A stretch of DNA of 56,483 nt from Paenibacillus solani (GTDB lineage Bacteria; Bacillota; Bacilli; Paenibacillales; Paenibacillaceae), in NCBI RefSeq assembly GCF_001277345.1, contig NZ_LIUT01000001.1, positions 2,448,878 to 2,505,360 on the forward strand, given 5' to 3'. Within the stretch, counting starts at the first letter, position 1. Each line of letters begins with the position of its first letter. This document shows, one piece after another, positions 1-9,187 of this stretch. The notes under the pieces were generated by a model that saw only the letters and a program-made list of their open reading frames with translations, searched no databases and was not told the DNA's origin. The position numbers and the translations under genes were made by a program.

Positions 1-96
1 TCCTGTACAGTACAGAAACCATCTTCTTCAGAGTGCCTAACCTTTTTTCAATTGTTCTTTACACGGGGTACATTTCAGTCCTTTCATGTCCTTCTA

Positions 97-1089
97 TTAC
101 AGCAGTTCGCGAGCGAGCAGACGGTAGACCTCCAGTCTTTTCTCTTGTGAATGCGGAATACTGCATATCATCGCCTCGTGGAATCCATAATGTGCTTGCT
201 CTTCTTGCAAACGTGACGCAATATCTTTAACCGCGCCGACAAGATGGATCTTGCGACCTTCCTGAATGGCCATCCGATCGATCTCATTTAGGGATACAGC
301 CTGTGCTTCTTCTGGTGTCAGCACTTGCGTAATGCGGCCCTTGCTCATCATCAACCGAAAAATATCCTGCGGGAGCGCTTCATACTCGGCCTCTTCCTTC
401 GTTTCGGCTGTCGTTACCATATAGGATACATTAATCTCCGGCTTCTCCATGAATTTGGATGGCTTGAAGTTATTACGGTATTGATCCAATATGTCATTGC
501 TCATCGCCCCATTAAAGAATTGTGCAAAGGAATAGCCGACGCCCATCTGAGCCGCTTGCAGCGCACTGTTGCCGCTGGACCCAAGCAGCCATACTTCAGG
601 CAGGGGGACACCCGTTGGAGCAGCAGCGTTCTTGGCATACAGTTCATCATCCGGTATCTCATCGCACAGAAGCTGCATGGTAACCGCAAGCTTATCATAC
701 ATGTTATGAAGCATCAGCTGCCGACCTTCCGACAATGCATACATGGCGCTTGTATCACCGCCGGGTGCTCGGCCTACGCCGAAATCAATCCTACCAGGAG
801 TAAACGCACTTAAGGTTTTAAACACTTCCGCCAGTTTAAGAGGAGAATAATGCATCATCATAACTCCGCCGGTGCCGATACGAATTCGCTGAGTTCTTGC
901 GGCAAGCCGTGCAGCTGTCACTTCGGGGGCGGAGCTGGCAAACGTATGACCACCATGATGCTCGGCCATCCACATTCTGCTATAACCCAGTTCATCTGCG
1001 AGAATCGCCAGCTCTTCGGCTTTATGCAAGGCGCCTTCCGCCGTGTTACCGCTAGTTACAGGTGCCTGATCCAATACGCTTAATCTCAT
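97..1089 (-). CDS. LLM-class flavin-dependent oxidoreductase (luciferase-like monooxygenase)
   Basis: A 330-residue protein of usual family length. It belongs to the bacterial luciferase-like (LLM) family, TIM-barrel enzymes that use reduced flavin (FMNH2 or F420) to oxidise small organic substrates. The N-terminal strand, the WMAEHH segment near residues 40-45, the RIRIGTGGVMMMHYSP segment and the GRIDFGVGRAPGG segment near residue 100 are typical of the group whose members are usually annotated only as monooxygenases. Substrate cannot be told. It lies 21 bases downstream of the Rrf2-type regulator on the same strand, so the two are probably one transcript and the enzyme may answer to that regulator. 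Confidence 0.85.
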   Translation of the reverse strand: MRLSVLDQAPVTSGNTAEGALHKAEELAILADELGYSRMWMAEHHGGHTFASSAPEVTAARLAARTQRIRIGTGGVMMMHYSPLKLAEVFKTLSAFTPGRIDFGVGRAPGGDTSAMYALSEGRQLMLHNMYDKLAVTMQLLCDEIPDDELYAKNAAAPTGVPLPEVWLLGSSGNSALQAAQMGVGYSFAQFFNGAMSNDILDQYRNNFKPSKFMEKPEINVSYMVTTAETKEEAEYEALPQDIFRLMMSKGRITQVLTPEEAQAVSLNEIDRMAIQEGRKIHLVGAVKDIASRLQEEQAHYGFHEAMICSIPHSQEKRLEVYRLLARELL

Positions 1090-1110
1090 GCAATTCCATC
1101 CCTTCTTCGG

Positions 1111-1587
1111 TCAGATGACCATTCTCTTGCTGATCCATTCCTCTAAAGCGACTATTTTGTCCTTAAATGGTTCGCTGCGCATTTCTTCTGATAACGAAGC
1201 AATAGTCTCTCGCTTCAATACCTCTTTCCAGGAGGACTCAGCCTCTTCCATCAAATCGGTTAGCAGGCAGCAGCTCTCCTCTCTCTCCAATTCCAGCATG
1301 TCCGTGAGGATACCGTGGGATGAGTATAGGGATTGCTGTCCTTCCACTGCGAGATACACATCATATACTCGGATATGCTCAGCCTTCTGTTTTAACCTGA
1401 ACCCACCCTTCATACCGGGAACAGACGTAATCAGGTTGGCGGTTACCAGTTTCCTCAACAATTTTTGAAAATAAGTTGCCGATGTTCCGAGCTGCTGGCT
1501 TATGGCTTCACCAGGCAGCACTGCTTTACCCGGAAGCATATTCAGCAGCAGCAGAGCATACACCGACTGCTCCACGCCGGTTTTCAT
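1111..1587 (-). CDS. Rrf2-family transcriptional regulator
   Basis: A winged-helix regulator of the Rrf2 family. The open frame runs further upstream to 1644, but I start it at the ATG at 1587 because Rrf2 proteins begin almost directly with the segment seen here (MKTGVEQSVYALLLLNML). The helix-turn-helix covers the GEAISQQLGTSATYFQKLLRKL region, followed by the wing VPGMKGGFRL. Two adjacent cysteines lie in the C-terminal half (ESCCLL), but the spaced three-cysteine cluster of the Fe-S members (IscR, NsrR) is not seen, so a thiol or cofactor-free sensor is more likely. It precedes the LLM oxidoreductase and is divergent from the P450 gene. Confidence 0.85.
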   Translation of the reverse strand: MKTGVEQSVYALLLLNMLPGKAVLPGEAISQQLGTSATYFQKLLRKLVTANLITSVPGMKGGFRLKQKAEHIRVYDVYLAVEGQQSLYSSHGILTDMLELEREESCCLLTDLMEEAESSWKEVLKRETIASLSEEMRSEPFKDKIVALEEWISKRMVI

Positions 1588-1660
1588 GTGCACGATTAAC
1601 ACCTCAATAATAGAGAGACATAAGGAATCCCAAATCAGTTTCATTCTATTCTATAAAAGC

Positions 1661-1675
1661 GGATAATGATTATCC
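1661..1675. promoter_or_regulatory. Perfect 7-1-7 palindrome resembling a Fur-family box
   Basis: GGATAATGATTATCC is a perfect 7-1-7 inverted repeat between the divergent Rrf2 and P450 genes. The Bacillus Fur minimal box is TGATAAT-N-ATTATCA; this site differs only at the outermost base of each arm. It lies about 75 bases upstream of the Rrf2 start. Assignment to Fur, PerR or another Fur-family protein is inference. Confidence 0.5.
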
Positions 1676-1762
1676 ACGTTATATCTTATTTTAAACAGTA
1701 AACACTTCAATAGCAAACCCAACCGCCAGCGTCTGGTAGTCGAAATTGGGAAACACCGAGAT

Positions 1763-1792
1763 TTGGTCATGCTCCTCTTGATCCCTTATACT
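1763..1792 (+). promoter_or_regulatory. Possible sigma-A promoter of the P450 gene
   Basis: TTGGTC at 1763-1768 and TATACT at 1787-1792 are spaced by 18 bases and end about 40 bases before the P450 start. The -10 is good, the -35 only moderate. Confidence 0.35.
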
Positions 1793-1831
1793 GGATAAGA
1801 ACCTATCTTTTTCGAGAGGAGACCATATCCA

Positions 1832-3037
1832 ATGCATGCGAACGAATCTCTGAAAAACAAGTTGTTTACGAAGGAATTTACACATAATCCATACCCTGTT
1901 TACGAGAAACTAAGGCAAAGCGAGCCCATTCTCAACCTGCAGTTTCCGGATGGGCGATTCGGCTGGCTGATAAGTAACTACGACGATGCCATGGCTGCTC
2001 TTAAAGATGGTCGTTTTATTAAAAATGTCGCAAAGGCTTTCGGTGAGGAACACACCAGCGTATTCAGTACCAATATGCTGTTCTCCGATCCTCCGGATCA
2101 TAAACGTCTGCGCGGTTTGGTACAGAGGGGCTTTACACCGCAGAGAATTGCGGATATGCGGGATCATATTCAGGAAATTGCTGACAGTCTTCTGGACGCG
2201 GCCTCATCCAAGGACACCATTAATCTTATTGACGAGTATGCCTTCAAGCTGCCCATTATCGTCATTAGTGAAATTCTTGGTGTACCGACGGAGGATCAGG
2301 ATATGTTCCGAGTATGGTCAAACTCCATCATCGGCGCTTCTAATCGGGTAATGGATGAGCAAGTTGGCCGTCATATGAATGAGTTTATAGCTTATTTGAA
2401 GAATTGGTTTGCCAAGGTTCGCGAGAATCCCGGCGACGATATGATCAGTCAACTGGTCATTGCCGAGGATCAAGGTGATCGATTATCCGAGCAAGAACTA
2501 TACGGCGTCGTTACATTAATGATCATCGCAGGTCATGAAACGACCGTGAATCTGATCGGCAATGGTGTCATCACGCTTTTGGAGCATCCAGATCAGCGCA
2601 AGCTATTGCAGGAGCAGCCCGAACTCATTCACGGTGCTATCGAGGAAATGCTGCGATATAACGGACCCGTGGAATTCAGCACGTCCCGCTGGGCAGCGGA
2701 AGACATGGAATTCCATGGCGTTGACATGAAAAAAGGGGACCTGGTTGTCATTGCCTTGAATTCTGCCAATCGGGATGCCGCCCAATTCGAGAATCCGGAG
2801 ATATTCGATATCTCTCGAGAGAAGAGCCAACATTTAGCCTTCGGCAAAGGGATTCATCTCTGCCTTGGGGCACCGCTCGCCAGGCTGGAGGGTGAGATCG
2901 CAATCAATACATTACTCAGACGTTATCCGCATTTCGAGCTTCAGTCGGATATCGATCAGCTTGAATGGAGACCTGGTATGATTGTGAGGGGCGTAAAGGA
3001 AATTCCCCTGCGCCTTCATCCGGAACGGATGACTTAA
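1832..3037 (+). CDS. Cytochrome P450
   Basis: A 401-residue soluble bacterial P450 of normal length. The I-helix oxygen-activation motif AGHETT is at residues 233-238, the K-helix ExxR at 272-275, and the heme-binding loop FGKGIHLCLG carries the axial cysteine at residue 344. The class resembles the CYP107/CYP109 type found in Bacilli, which hydroxylate fatty acids, terpenoids or polyketides with an external ferredoxin and reductase. No redox partner gene is adjacent, so it must borrow one. The ATG is preceded by a GAGGAG ribosome binding site. It is transcribed alone and ends at a hairpin terminator. Substrate unknown. Confidence 0.93.
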   Translation: MHANESLKNKLFTKEFTHNPYPVYEKLRQSEPILNLQFPDGRFGWLISNYDDAMAALKDGRFIKNVAKAFGEEHTSVFSTNMLFSDPPDHKRLRGLVQRGFTPQRIADMRDHIQEIADSLLDAASSKDTINLIDEYAFKLPIIVISEILGVPTEDQDMFRVWSNSIIGASNRVMDEQVGRHMNEFIAYLKNWFAKVRENPGDDMISQLVIAEDQGDRLSEQELYGVVTLMIIAGHETTVNLIGNGVITLLEHPDQRKLLQEQPELIHGAIEEMLRYNGPVEFSTSRWAAEDMEFHGVDMKKGDLVVIALNSANRDAAQFENPEIFDISREKSQHLAFGKGIHLCLGAPLARLEGEIAINTLLRRYPHFELQSDIDQLEWRPGMIVRGVKEIPLRLHPERMT

Positions 3038-3071
3038 GAATCCTATCCTATTACCCTATACCATATTCTTG

Positions 3072-3109
3072 AGGCGAATCCACTCGATGGATTCGCCTTT
3101 ATCTTTTCC
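3072..3109 (+). terminator. Rho-independent terminator after the P450 gene
   Basis: An 11-base perfect stem (3072-3082 with 3088-3098) around a 5-base loop is followed by the T-rich stretch TTATCTTTT. Confidence 0.8.
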
Positions 3110-3246
3110 CAAAGCTTGATTTCCATTTTCATATATTTTTCTGTTGGTTAACATAATATTTAATATGTTTACACTTTATATAGCCGTTATGGTTATGGAA
3201 AAAATGGGCAAGCTAAACACTATAACTGTGAAGAGGAATGAAGTGT

Positions 3247-3744
3247 ATGAAGAAAGAAAAAAGAGCGGATCATGCCATGCAGCGTGCGAGATTCTCAGCT
3301 CGTAATCTGGGATCCGGCGTTTTATTCGGTTTGGGACTGGTCGGTTTTATCGACGAGGCGGTGTTTCACCAATTGCTGCACTGGCACCATTTCTATGACA
3401 AAGCCACAAGCGATATCGGTCTTGTCTCCGATGGCTTATTTCATGCTTTAAGTTGGTTCGCGACCATCGGCTCATCTTTTATGCTCGCTGATGTGCACCG
3501 CAGGCATGCATTTTGGCCAAAGCGGTGGGTCGGTGGGGTTCTACTAGGAGGCGGTGTATTCCAATTGTATGACGGCATTATCCAGCATAAATGGATGCGA
3601 TTGCATCAGATTCGTTATAACGTGGATATTCGTCCCTATGATTGGATCTGGAATGTGATCGCCGCAATCATGATTATCGTTGGCATTATTCTCATAGTCC
3701 GCACTCAAACACACGTATCTATGACCAAAGGCAGTAAGTCATAA
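3247..3744 (+). CDS. DUF2243 membrane protein
   Basis: A small polytopic membrane protein (about four hydrophobic spans) of the DUF2243 family, with the family's GSGVLFGLGLVGFIDEAVFHQLLHWHH segment near the N terminus. The frame opens at an ATG at 3238, but the AGAGGA ribosome binding site abuts that codon; the ATG at 3247 has the right spacing, so I use it. The function is unknown. It overlaps the following CtaG-like gene by one base (TAATG), so the two are translationally coupled, and this pairing is common in Bacilli and actinobacteria. The many histidines could bind copper or heme, which is inference. Confidence 0.85.
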   Translation: MKKEKRADHAMQRARFSARNLGSGVLFGLGLVGFIDEAVFHQLLHWHHFYDKATSDIGLVSDGLFHALSWFATIGSSFMLADVHRRHAFWPKRWVGGVLLGGGVFQLYDGIIQHKWMRLHQIRYNVDIRPYDWIWNVIAAIMIIVGIILIVRTQTHVSMTKGSKS

Positions 3745-4565
3745 TGAGTAAACAGACGATGAGTTTCGTGTCAGAGATGCCTAATTATTCGGTGGATTGG
3801 CTCCTTATCGATTGGATCGTTGGTCTATTCATTTTTATAATGATCTTTATCTATATAGCAGCTGCTTTACTATCCAATCGTAATTATCGAACATGGCCAA
3901 CCCATCGTTATATTTGCTGGTTAGCAGGAGCAGCATGTATTGGTTTGTCTCTATCAGGACCATTAGCACGGCTAGCTCACACGAATTTCACCGCTCATAT
4001 GGTAGGACATTTGCTGCTTGGGATGCTGGGCCCGCTGCTTATTGCGTTCTCTGCTCCTATGACCCTGCTGCTCAGAACGCTTCCTGTGGCTGTCTCCAGA
4101 CGAATCACGAATGGGCTGAAGAACCAGGCGATCCGTACCCTCATGCATCCAGCGACAGCATCTGTGTTGAATATCGGAGGCTTATGGGTCCTCTATACAA
4201 CCGGGTTATATATGTTAATGCATCACAATCCTTTATGGCATATATTGATTCACATTCATATATTTGCAGCCGGATATTTTTTTACCGTATCACTAATCTA
4301 CGTTGATGTGACCCCGCACCGCTACAGTTATCGGGTTCGGGCGGTTATCCTGATTTTTGCCATGGCCGGGCATGGAATGCTGTCTAAACATATCTACGCC
4401 TATCCGCCAGTAAGCGTCCCTGCTGAACAAGGAAGACTTGGCAGCATGCTAATGTATTATGGAGGCGATGCCATCGATTTAATTCTGGTATTCTGGCTCT
4501 GCATGCAGTGGTATAAGTCGGCTCGTCCACTGGTATTCGCAACAACTATTCACAGCAGAGACTAA
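3744..4565 (+). CDS. CtaG-like cytochrome c oxidase assembly membrane protein
   Basis: A 273-residue polytopic membrane protein of the caa3-type CtaG family (PF09678). Hydrophobic spans run through the whole protein, and the family-typical HMVGHLLLGMLGPLL segment near residues 88-102 and later paired histidines (HILIHIHIFAAGYFF) are present. Firmicute CtaG is needed for assembly of caa3 oxidase, probably for copper delivery. No oxidase subunits are next to it, so this may be a second copy serving copper handling together with the coupled DUF2243 protein. Its stop codon overlaps the stop of the convergent VanW gene by four bases. Confidence 0.8.
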   Translation: MSKQTMSFVSEMPNYSVDWLLIDWIVGLFIFIMIFIYIAAALLSNRNYRTWPTHRYICWLAGAACIGLSLSGPLARLAHTNFTAHMVGHLLLGMLGPLLIAFSAPMTLLLRTLPVAVSRRITNGLKNQAIRTLMHPATASVLNIGGLWVLYTTGLYMLMHHNPLWHILIHIHIFAAGYFFTVSLIYVDVTPHRYSYRVRAVILIFAMAGHGMLSKHIYAYPPVSVPAEQGRLGSMLMYYGGDAIDLILVFWLCMQWYKSARPLVFATTIHSRD

Positions 4566-5497
4566 TGCCCATTAACCGGATTATGCTTGGTGTCATCACG
4601 GATTTCCTCTGGCAAATGGTTGGAAATGCTTGGTACATTCCGCGGTTTATACTCGATGAGCTCCGACGAATATATGGAAACGGTCATTCTTCCCCCACTC
4701 CCGAAGGCCCGGATGAGAACAGGTTGGTTATAAATATTTTCAAATACAAAATCAGGTCCCCCCCAGCTCACGGTGGCATCTCGTCCTGGCAGTACATAAG
4801 GCACGTTTCGACTATGGGAATACCGCTTTACAATCTTCAGTCCAGCCCGATCAATGGCATTATACAACGTAGAAGACACCTGACAGATCCCTCCGCCTAC
4901 ACCCTCAGACAACTCACCTCTCACAATCACGCCTGCCCGTTTATATCCTCTGTCCATTGTTCTCATGCCAACCACTTGATTAAACGAGAATGTTTCTCCC
5001 GGGAAAACAACAGCACTGTCAATGGCTTTGGCGGCTAATGCAATATTGTGGGAACGATTGCTATTGTTCGAATTAAAATAGGTGACATAGTAACCGATCG
5101 GTTTCACTCGCAGGGAGGCAAGAAGCTCGGCATCTACTTTCGGATAAATAGGATAACTTGGTACTTCGATGGACCTCGCGCCAGCACTAAACCAATACGA
5201 ATAGTATTGCTCCATCAGCTTGCGTCGATCTAGCCGGCTGCCATTCTGTCCTGAAACAATTTGATTGCTGCTGCCAATTTTAGCGTTTTGGGCTTCCCGG
5301 TAAGTTTTCCGATCAAGTATGTCCACCCACTGATCATATTTCTCCATATCCAGCAATGGAAAAACTACAAGTGCATGCTCGCTTCGATTGATACTTCCCA
5401 TAACCTTCCCGTCCTGCGTAATCGTTAAATCATGATTCTCTGGTTCATTCCCTCTCAGGAGCAGAAGCGATAGTGCTATAACTGACATCCATTTCAA
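4562..5497 (-). CDS. VanW-family protein, exported
   Basis: A 311-residue protein with a short N-terminal hydrophobic signal (residues 1-16) and a VanW domain (PF04294) in the C-terminal half. The domain hallmarks are visible: ETFSFNQVVG near residue 168 and EGVGGGICQVSSTLYNA near 200-216. VanW proteins accompany some vancomycin-resistance clusters but are widespread in sporeformers and probably act on the cell wall; the biochemical role is unknown. It is a single gene. Its stop overlaps the convergent CtaG-like gene, and no terminator separates the two. Confidence 0.85.
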   Translation of the reverse strand: MKWMSVIALSLLLLRGNEPENHDLTITQDGKVMGSINRSEHALVVFPLLDMEKYDQWVDILDRKTYREAQNAKIGSSNQIVSGQNGSRLDRRKLMEQYYSYWFSAGARSIEVPSYPIYPKVDAELLASLRVKPIGYYVTYFNSNNSNRSHNIALAAKAIDSAVVFPGETFSFNQVVGMRTMDRGYKRAGVIVRGELSEGVGGGICQVSSTLYNAIDRAGLKIVKRYSHSRNVPYVLPGRDATVSWGGPDFVFENIYNQPVLIRAFGSGGRMTVSIYSSELIEYKPRNVPSISNHLPEEIRDDTKHNPVNGH

Positions 5498-5626
5498 GTT
5501 GCCTCACCTGCTTATCTCTGTGTTTATCCTGCTTTTAATCTGCTCGAATGCTTCGATGCAGCTGTTCTTCTCTTTGGTATTATGATTGCAATGACCTCAA
5601 TTCATTCAAATCTGATCATTCACAAG

Positions 5627-5663
5627 AAAAAAAGAAGCCCGCGTCAAGATGGCGCGGACTTCT
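5627..5663 (-). terminator. Terminator after the MFS exporter gene
   Basis: An 11-base stem with one G-U pair (5633-5643 with 5653-5663) is followed on the minus strand by seven T residues. It lies just after the stop codon of the transporter gene. Confidence 0.85.
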
Positions 5664-5691
5664 ATTTAAGACCATGAATCAGATTTACCGA

Positions 5692-6942
5692 TTACATCGA
5701 TATATTCGACTTTGTATTACGGCTGCGAGGCACAACGAGGAACAAGAAGGCACACACTGCAAGCCATTCAGCAATCCCGATAACCGTTCCCATCGGCGTT
5801 GCGGTAGTTCCATCTCCAAGCCCTACAAGAGGACTTGCCGCTGCCCCCAGCAATAAGGGCAGCAATCCCAGAAGCGCAGACGCACTGCCTGAAGTATGCG
5901 CTGCCTGCTTCTGCATCGCCAGAGAGGTCGTTGTTGCACTAACCATACCGACAGCGGAAACTATCAGGAATAACATCGGTGCAATAAGCATTAATCCGCC
6001 CCCGAGCCAAGTAATGGCGAACAGCGAGGTTCCGCCAAATACAGCAATGAGGAGACCGGCCTTCAGCAGCTGGGTTTCACCAGTGCGTGAGGCCAGTCTT
6101 CCTGTAATTTGCGAAAAGAGTACGATACCAATGCCGTTCACAGCAAAGAACAGACTGTACATCTGAGGAGAGACACCATAAATATCCTGTAATACGAATG
6201 GCGAACCCGAGATATACGCGAACATGCCGGCTGATACGAATGCTTGGGAGAGAGCATAACCGATGAATACGCGATCTCGAACCAGCGTACCGAAGGTACG
6301 GAAGGTTTGCTGGATGCCTCCGCTGGCTCGCTTCTCCCGGTTTAGAGTTTCAGGGAGACCAAACCATACCGCGAGCAGCATAAGCAGCCCAATCACAAAC
6401 AGTACAACAAACACGCCCCGCCAAGATACGAAGTTCAGAATAAAAGCGCCAAATACGGGCGCGATAATCGGTGCTAAACCATTGATTAGCATGAGCAATG
6501 TGAAGAATTTGGTCAATTCCGTACCGGTGTATAAATCCCGAACAACCGCCCTGGAAATGACAATACCGGCTGCACCGCTCGCTCCCTGAATAAATCGGAG
6601 TGTAATCAAGATCCAAATGCTGGGAGCAAATGCACAGAGCAAAGAAGTGATCGAATAGATCATCAATGATATGATAAGAGGTCCCTTTCTTCCTCGAATA
6701 TCGCTCAGCGGTCCTGCTACAAGCTGACCCAATGCAAGACCCAATAAGAAAGCGGTCAAACTCAACTGGGCGAGTGACGCTGTCGAGCCCAAACTTTCGG
6801 AAAGTTTGGGAAGCGCAGGTAAATACATATCAACCGATAGTGGGCCAAAAGCCGATAGCGAGCCGAGAATCAAGGCAAATCGCATCCTTTTACTACGTGT
6901 TAACACTAAGGTTGAGCCTGCTTCATTAGTGGAAATTGACAT
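5692..6942 (-). CDS. MFS multidrug exporter, Bcr/CflA type
   Basis: A major facilitator with 12 hydrophobic spans. The first loop carries motif A (GPLSDIRGRKGP) and the first span has the Bcr/CflA signature GPLSVDMYLPALP; this subfamily (DHA1) expels bicyclomycin, chloramphenicol, sulfonamides and similar drugs by proton antiport. The frame extends upstream to 7062, but those residues are hydrophilic and not family-like; I take the ATG at 6942, which leaves a short cytoplasmic N terminus and has an AAGGAAG-like site about a dozen bases upstream. About 417 residues, normal for the family. Specificity cannot be read from sequence. Confidence 0.88.
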   Translation of the reverse strand: MSISTNEAGSTLVLTRSKRMRFALILGSLSAFGPLSVDMYLPALPKLSESLGSTASLAQLSLTAFLLGLALGQLVAGPLSDIRGRKGPLIISLMIYSITSLLCAFAPSIWILITLRFIQGASGAAGIVISRAVVRDLYTGTELTKFFTLLMLINGLAPIIAPVFGAFILNFVSWRGVFVVLFVIGLLMLLAVWFGLPETLNREKRASGGIQQTFRTFGTLVRDRVFIGYALSQAFVSAGMFAYISGSPFVLQDIYGVSPQMYSLFFAVNGIGIVLFSQITGRLASRTGETQLLKAGLLIAVFGGTSLFAITWLGGGLMLIAPMLFLIVSAVGMVSATTTSLAMQKQAAHTSGSASALLGLLPLLLGAAASPLVGLGDGTTATPMGTVIGIAEWLAVCAFLFLVVPRSRNTKSNISM

Positions 6943-7071
6943 ACTATTTGCTACTTCCTTTCCTTTTGCAACACCAAGATGCATGCATATAAGATAGGAG
7001 CAATCCTGCCCGGACTGCTCAATAACTATCCTATCATAGGATAAAAACGGCGATAATGCCATCCATAATTT

Positions 7072-8634
7072 CTAAGCAAGTGGAAATCGCAAGGTAAACG
7101 TCGTCCCGATACCAAGCTCGCTGTGGACGGATATCTTCCCTTCATGATCCTCCACGATTTTCTGGCATAAGGAAAGTCCAAGCCCCGTTCCTTCTTCTTT
7201 GGTTGTATAAAAAGGATCAAAAATTTTGGTCAAGTCTTCATCAGCAATCCCTTTTCCGGTATCCGCAACTTGTATTACTGCCATATGTTCTTCCATGCTT
7301 AAGGTGATTTGTACTGTGCCGGTAGATTCCATGGCTTGGAAGGAATTACGTATAAGATTGATTAGGACCTGGATAATTTTGTCGCGATCCATAAAAATAT
7401 CCACCGGCATATCACTTAACTCAATTTTAAACAAATGACCATAAGAGGCTGCCTCCGATTTACACAAAGAATAGACGCTTACCACGCAATCCGTTAAGGA
7501 TTCCTTCTTCATATTGCTGGCATGGGGCTTGGAGAAATGCAAAAATTCTGCTGTCAGCTCACCGACCCTTGTGATTTCCCCCATAATGACCTCATACCAC
7601 GGCTTAATGTTATAGCCCTGATTCTTCGAAAGCTGAATGAAACCTTTAATGGATGTAAGAGGATTTCGTATCTCATGGGCCATGCCGGCAGCCAATTCCC
7701 CGACCATCTTCATTTTCTCCGTGCGGAGCATTTCTTCCTGACCCTTCATCCAGGAATTCCGGCGCATCTGAAAGATTCGCTCTTCTGCGGTGGTGATCAT
7801 CTCTTGATATGTCATCGCTTCCTGTGGATAGCATGTAATGCTGTAAGTTAGCTGTATACCAATATGATCAAAATTGAACTTGCTGCTGTCGACCTCCACA
7901 TCCACAGGCAGCAATACGGCGAAGCGATCTCCTGCGTACCGGGATGCAGCCAGCATATCCTTCAGGAACAACTCGCGCAAGGCACGAGAAAAGCTGATGA
8001 GAATTTCATTGGCGGTCGTAATATTCATGGCGTTTAATGATTTGAAGTTGTTGATATCCATGAGCACCAACTGAAAGGGTTGGTTCGCTTCAATGAGTTG
8101 CTGCATTTTATGCAAATAGCCGTCGTAATTCAGCAATCCCGTTAAAGGGTCATGAAATGTTAGATAATCATTTTGTTTATATAGCTTCTTCTTCTCGGAT
8201 TCAAGAAAACTCACAAAGTAAAATGAGATTACAATCACAAGAGTTGATAAGAAATCAAAAGCAACGACCATAATTTGATACTTGGTAAAGGGCATGTAAG
8301 TTAAGCGGATAAGAGAATACTGAAGGATGATAAGGAGACAGAGTGGCAGCATTTCCCTGAACCGCTTTTTCTTATGTATGAGATTAATAATCAGAAAGTA
8401 ATACAACAAAATACACCAATTCAATTGGCTGACATAGTGAAATACACCAAGTAAAAAAATCTGAACATACCGCAGCCACTCATACTTTCGATCAAAGATG
8501 ACGGACAAACATAATAAAATCGCGCTGACCAGCAAGGCCAAAACCGATGTATGGTATCCCAGAATCATCGAAGATATCATGATGAATATCAATATCAACG
8601 GAACAAATAGGAGCTTAAGCACGATAAATGGCAC
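7072..8634 (-). CDS. Membrane sensor histidine kinase with a degenerate GGDEF domain
   Basis: About 520 residues. Residues 1-145 hold roughly six hydrophobic segments; then comes a GGDEF-like domain beginning at DPLTGLLNYDGYL, followed by HisKA with MAHEIRNPLTSIKG (phospho-acceptor His at 320) and a HATPase_c domain with N, G1 (DTGKGI) and G2 (GTGLGLS) boxes at the C terminus. The GGDEF signature reads AGDRF (residues 234-238), so cyclic di-GMP synthesis is unlikely and the domain may sense or bind GTP. The kinase half is close to the KinB/KinC kinases that feed the sporulation phosphorelay, and no response regulator is adjacent. I start at a GTG at 8634 with an AGGAGTGA site; the frame is open further upstream to 8754, but without a signal. 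Confidence 0.88.
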   Translation of the reverse strand: MPFIVLKLLFVPLILIFIMISSMILGYHTSVLALLVSAILLCLSVIFDRKYEWLRYVQIFLLGVFHYVSQLNWCILLYYFLIINLIHKKKRFREMLPLCLLIILQYSLIRLTYMPFTKYQIMVVAFDFLSTLVIVISFYFVSFLESEKKKLYKQNDYLTFHDPLTGLLNYDGYLHKMQQLIEANQPFQLVLMDINNFKSLNAMNITTANEILISFSRALRELFLKDMLAASRYAGDRFAVLLPVDVEVDSSKFNFDHIGIQLTYSITCYPQEAMTYQEMITTAEERIFQMRRNSWMKGQEEMLRTEKMKMVGELAAGMAHEIRNPLTSIKGFIQLSKNQGYNIKPWYEVIMGEITRVGELTAEFLHFSKPHASNMKKESLTDCVVSVYSLCKSEAASYGHLFKIELSDMPVDIFMDRDKIIQVLINLIRNSFQAMESTGTVQITLSMEEHMAVIQVADTGKGIADEDLTKIFDPFYTTKEEGTGLGLSLCQKIVEDHEGKISVHSELGIGTTFTLRFPLA

Positions 8635-8812
8635 AAAAATCACTCCTGAACGCGAAGTACTAGCGCATAATGTTGAATATCGGAGGCAAGTTTCACCAAA
8701 TATGGTACACCATATGCAAGCGTCTGAACAGCAGGAAAACAAGACTTCGGGCAAAAATAATGGTATTTTTTTCCGATTATCTTGTTTTTCCTGGTAAAAA
8801 GCTCATATTCAG

Positions 8813-9187
8813 TTAGAACTCCTCGAAACGTATCGATAGAAATTGATTCTTTATGGGATGGTAGGCAACAGTCGCATAAACACCGAACTCTTGTGATCCC
8901 TTCTTCAGCCATAATTTGAATTTTTCCTCAGCCAATACGCTAGATATGGTACTCCGCCCCATAAATAGATAATCAATCACATCCGCATTGTACTGTCTCT
9001 TTGTCTGCTCTATAGCTAAACCTCCCCATGTGGCGTAAGCCGGTTCTTTCTGATTGACAACGTCAATTAAGGAATTCGCATTGTCCTCAAGTTCCTGCTG
9101 ACCGAATAACAGCACATGAAATGTGGGGGAAGGTCCCGGATTCCATCCGATCGTTAATAATCCCGCTAAAAAAACGCAGCCCAGCAT
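8813..9187 (-). CDS. DUF3889 protein, probably exported
   Basis: A 124-residue protein with a hydrophobic N terminus (MLGCVFLAGLLTIGW) that looks like a signal peptide or anchor. The C-terminal 75 residues match my memory of DUF3889: a YATWGGLAIEQTKRQY segment, then VIDYLFMGR and FKLWLKKGSQEFGVYATVAY. The family occurs in Bacilli and has no known function. The start has an AGGAGGAG ribosome binding site. It is transcribed away from the germination operon and toward the kinase, with 178 bases between. Confidence 0.7.
   Translation of the reverse strand: MLGCVFLAGLLTIGWNPGPSPTFHVLLFGQQELEDNANSLIDVVNQKEPAYATWGGLAIEQTKRQYNADVIDYLFMGRSTISSVLAEEKFKLWLKKGSQEFGVYATVAYHPIKNQFLSIRFEEF

Noticed and set aside
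8640..8912. 90-codon minus-strand frame between DUF3889 and the kinase
   Set aside because: It overlaps the DUF3889 gene in another frame, has no ribosome binding site and a cysteine-rich, family-less translation.
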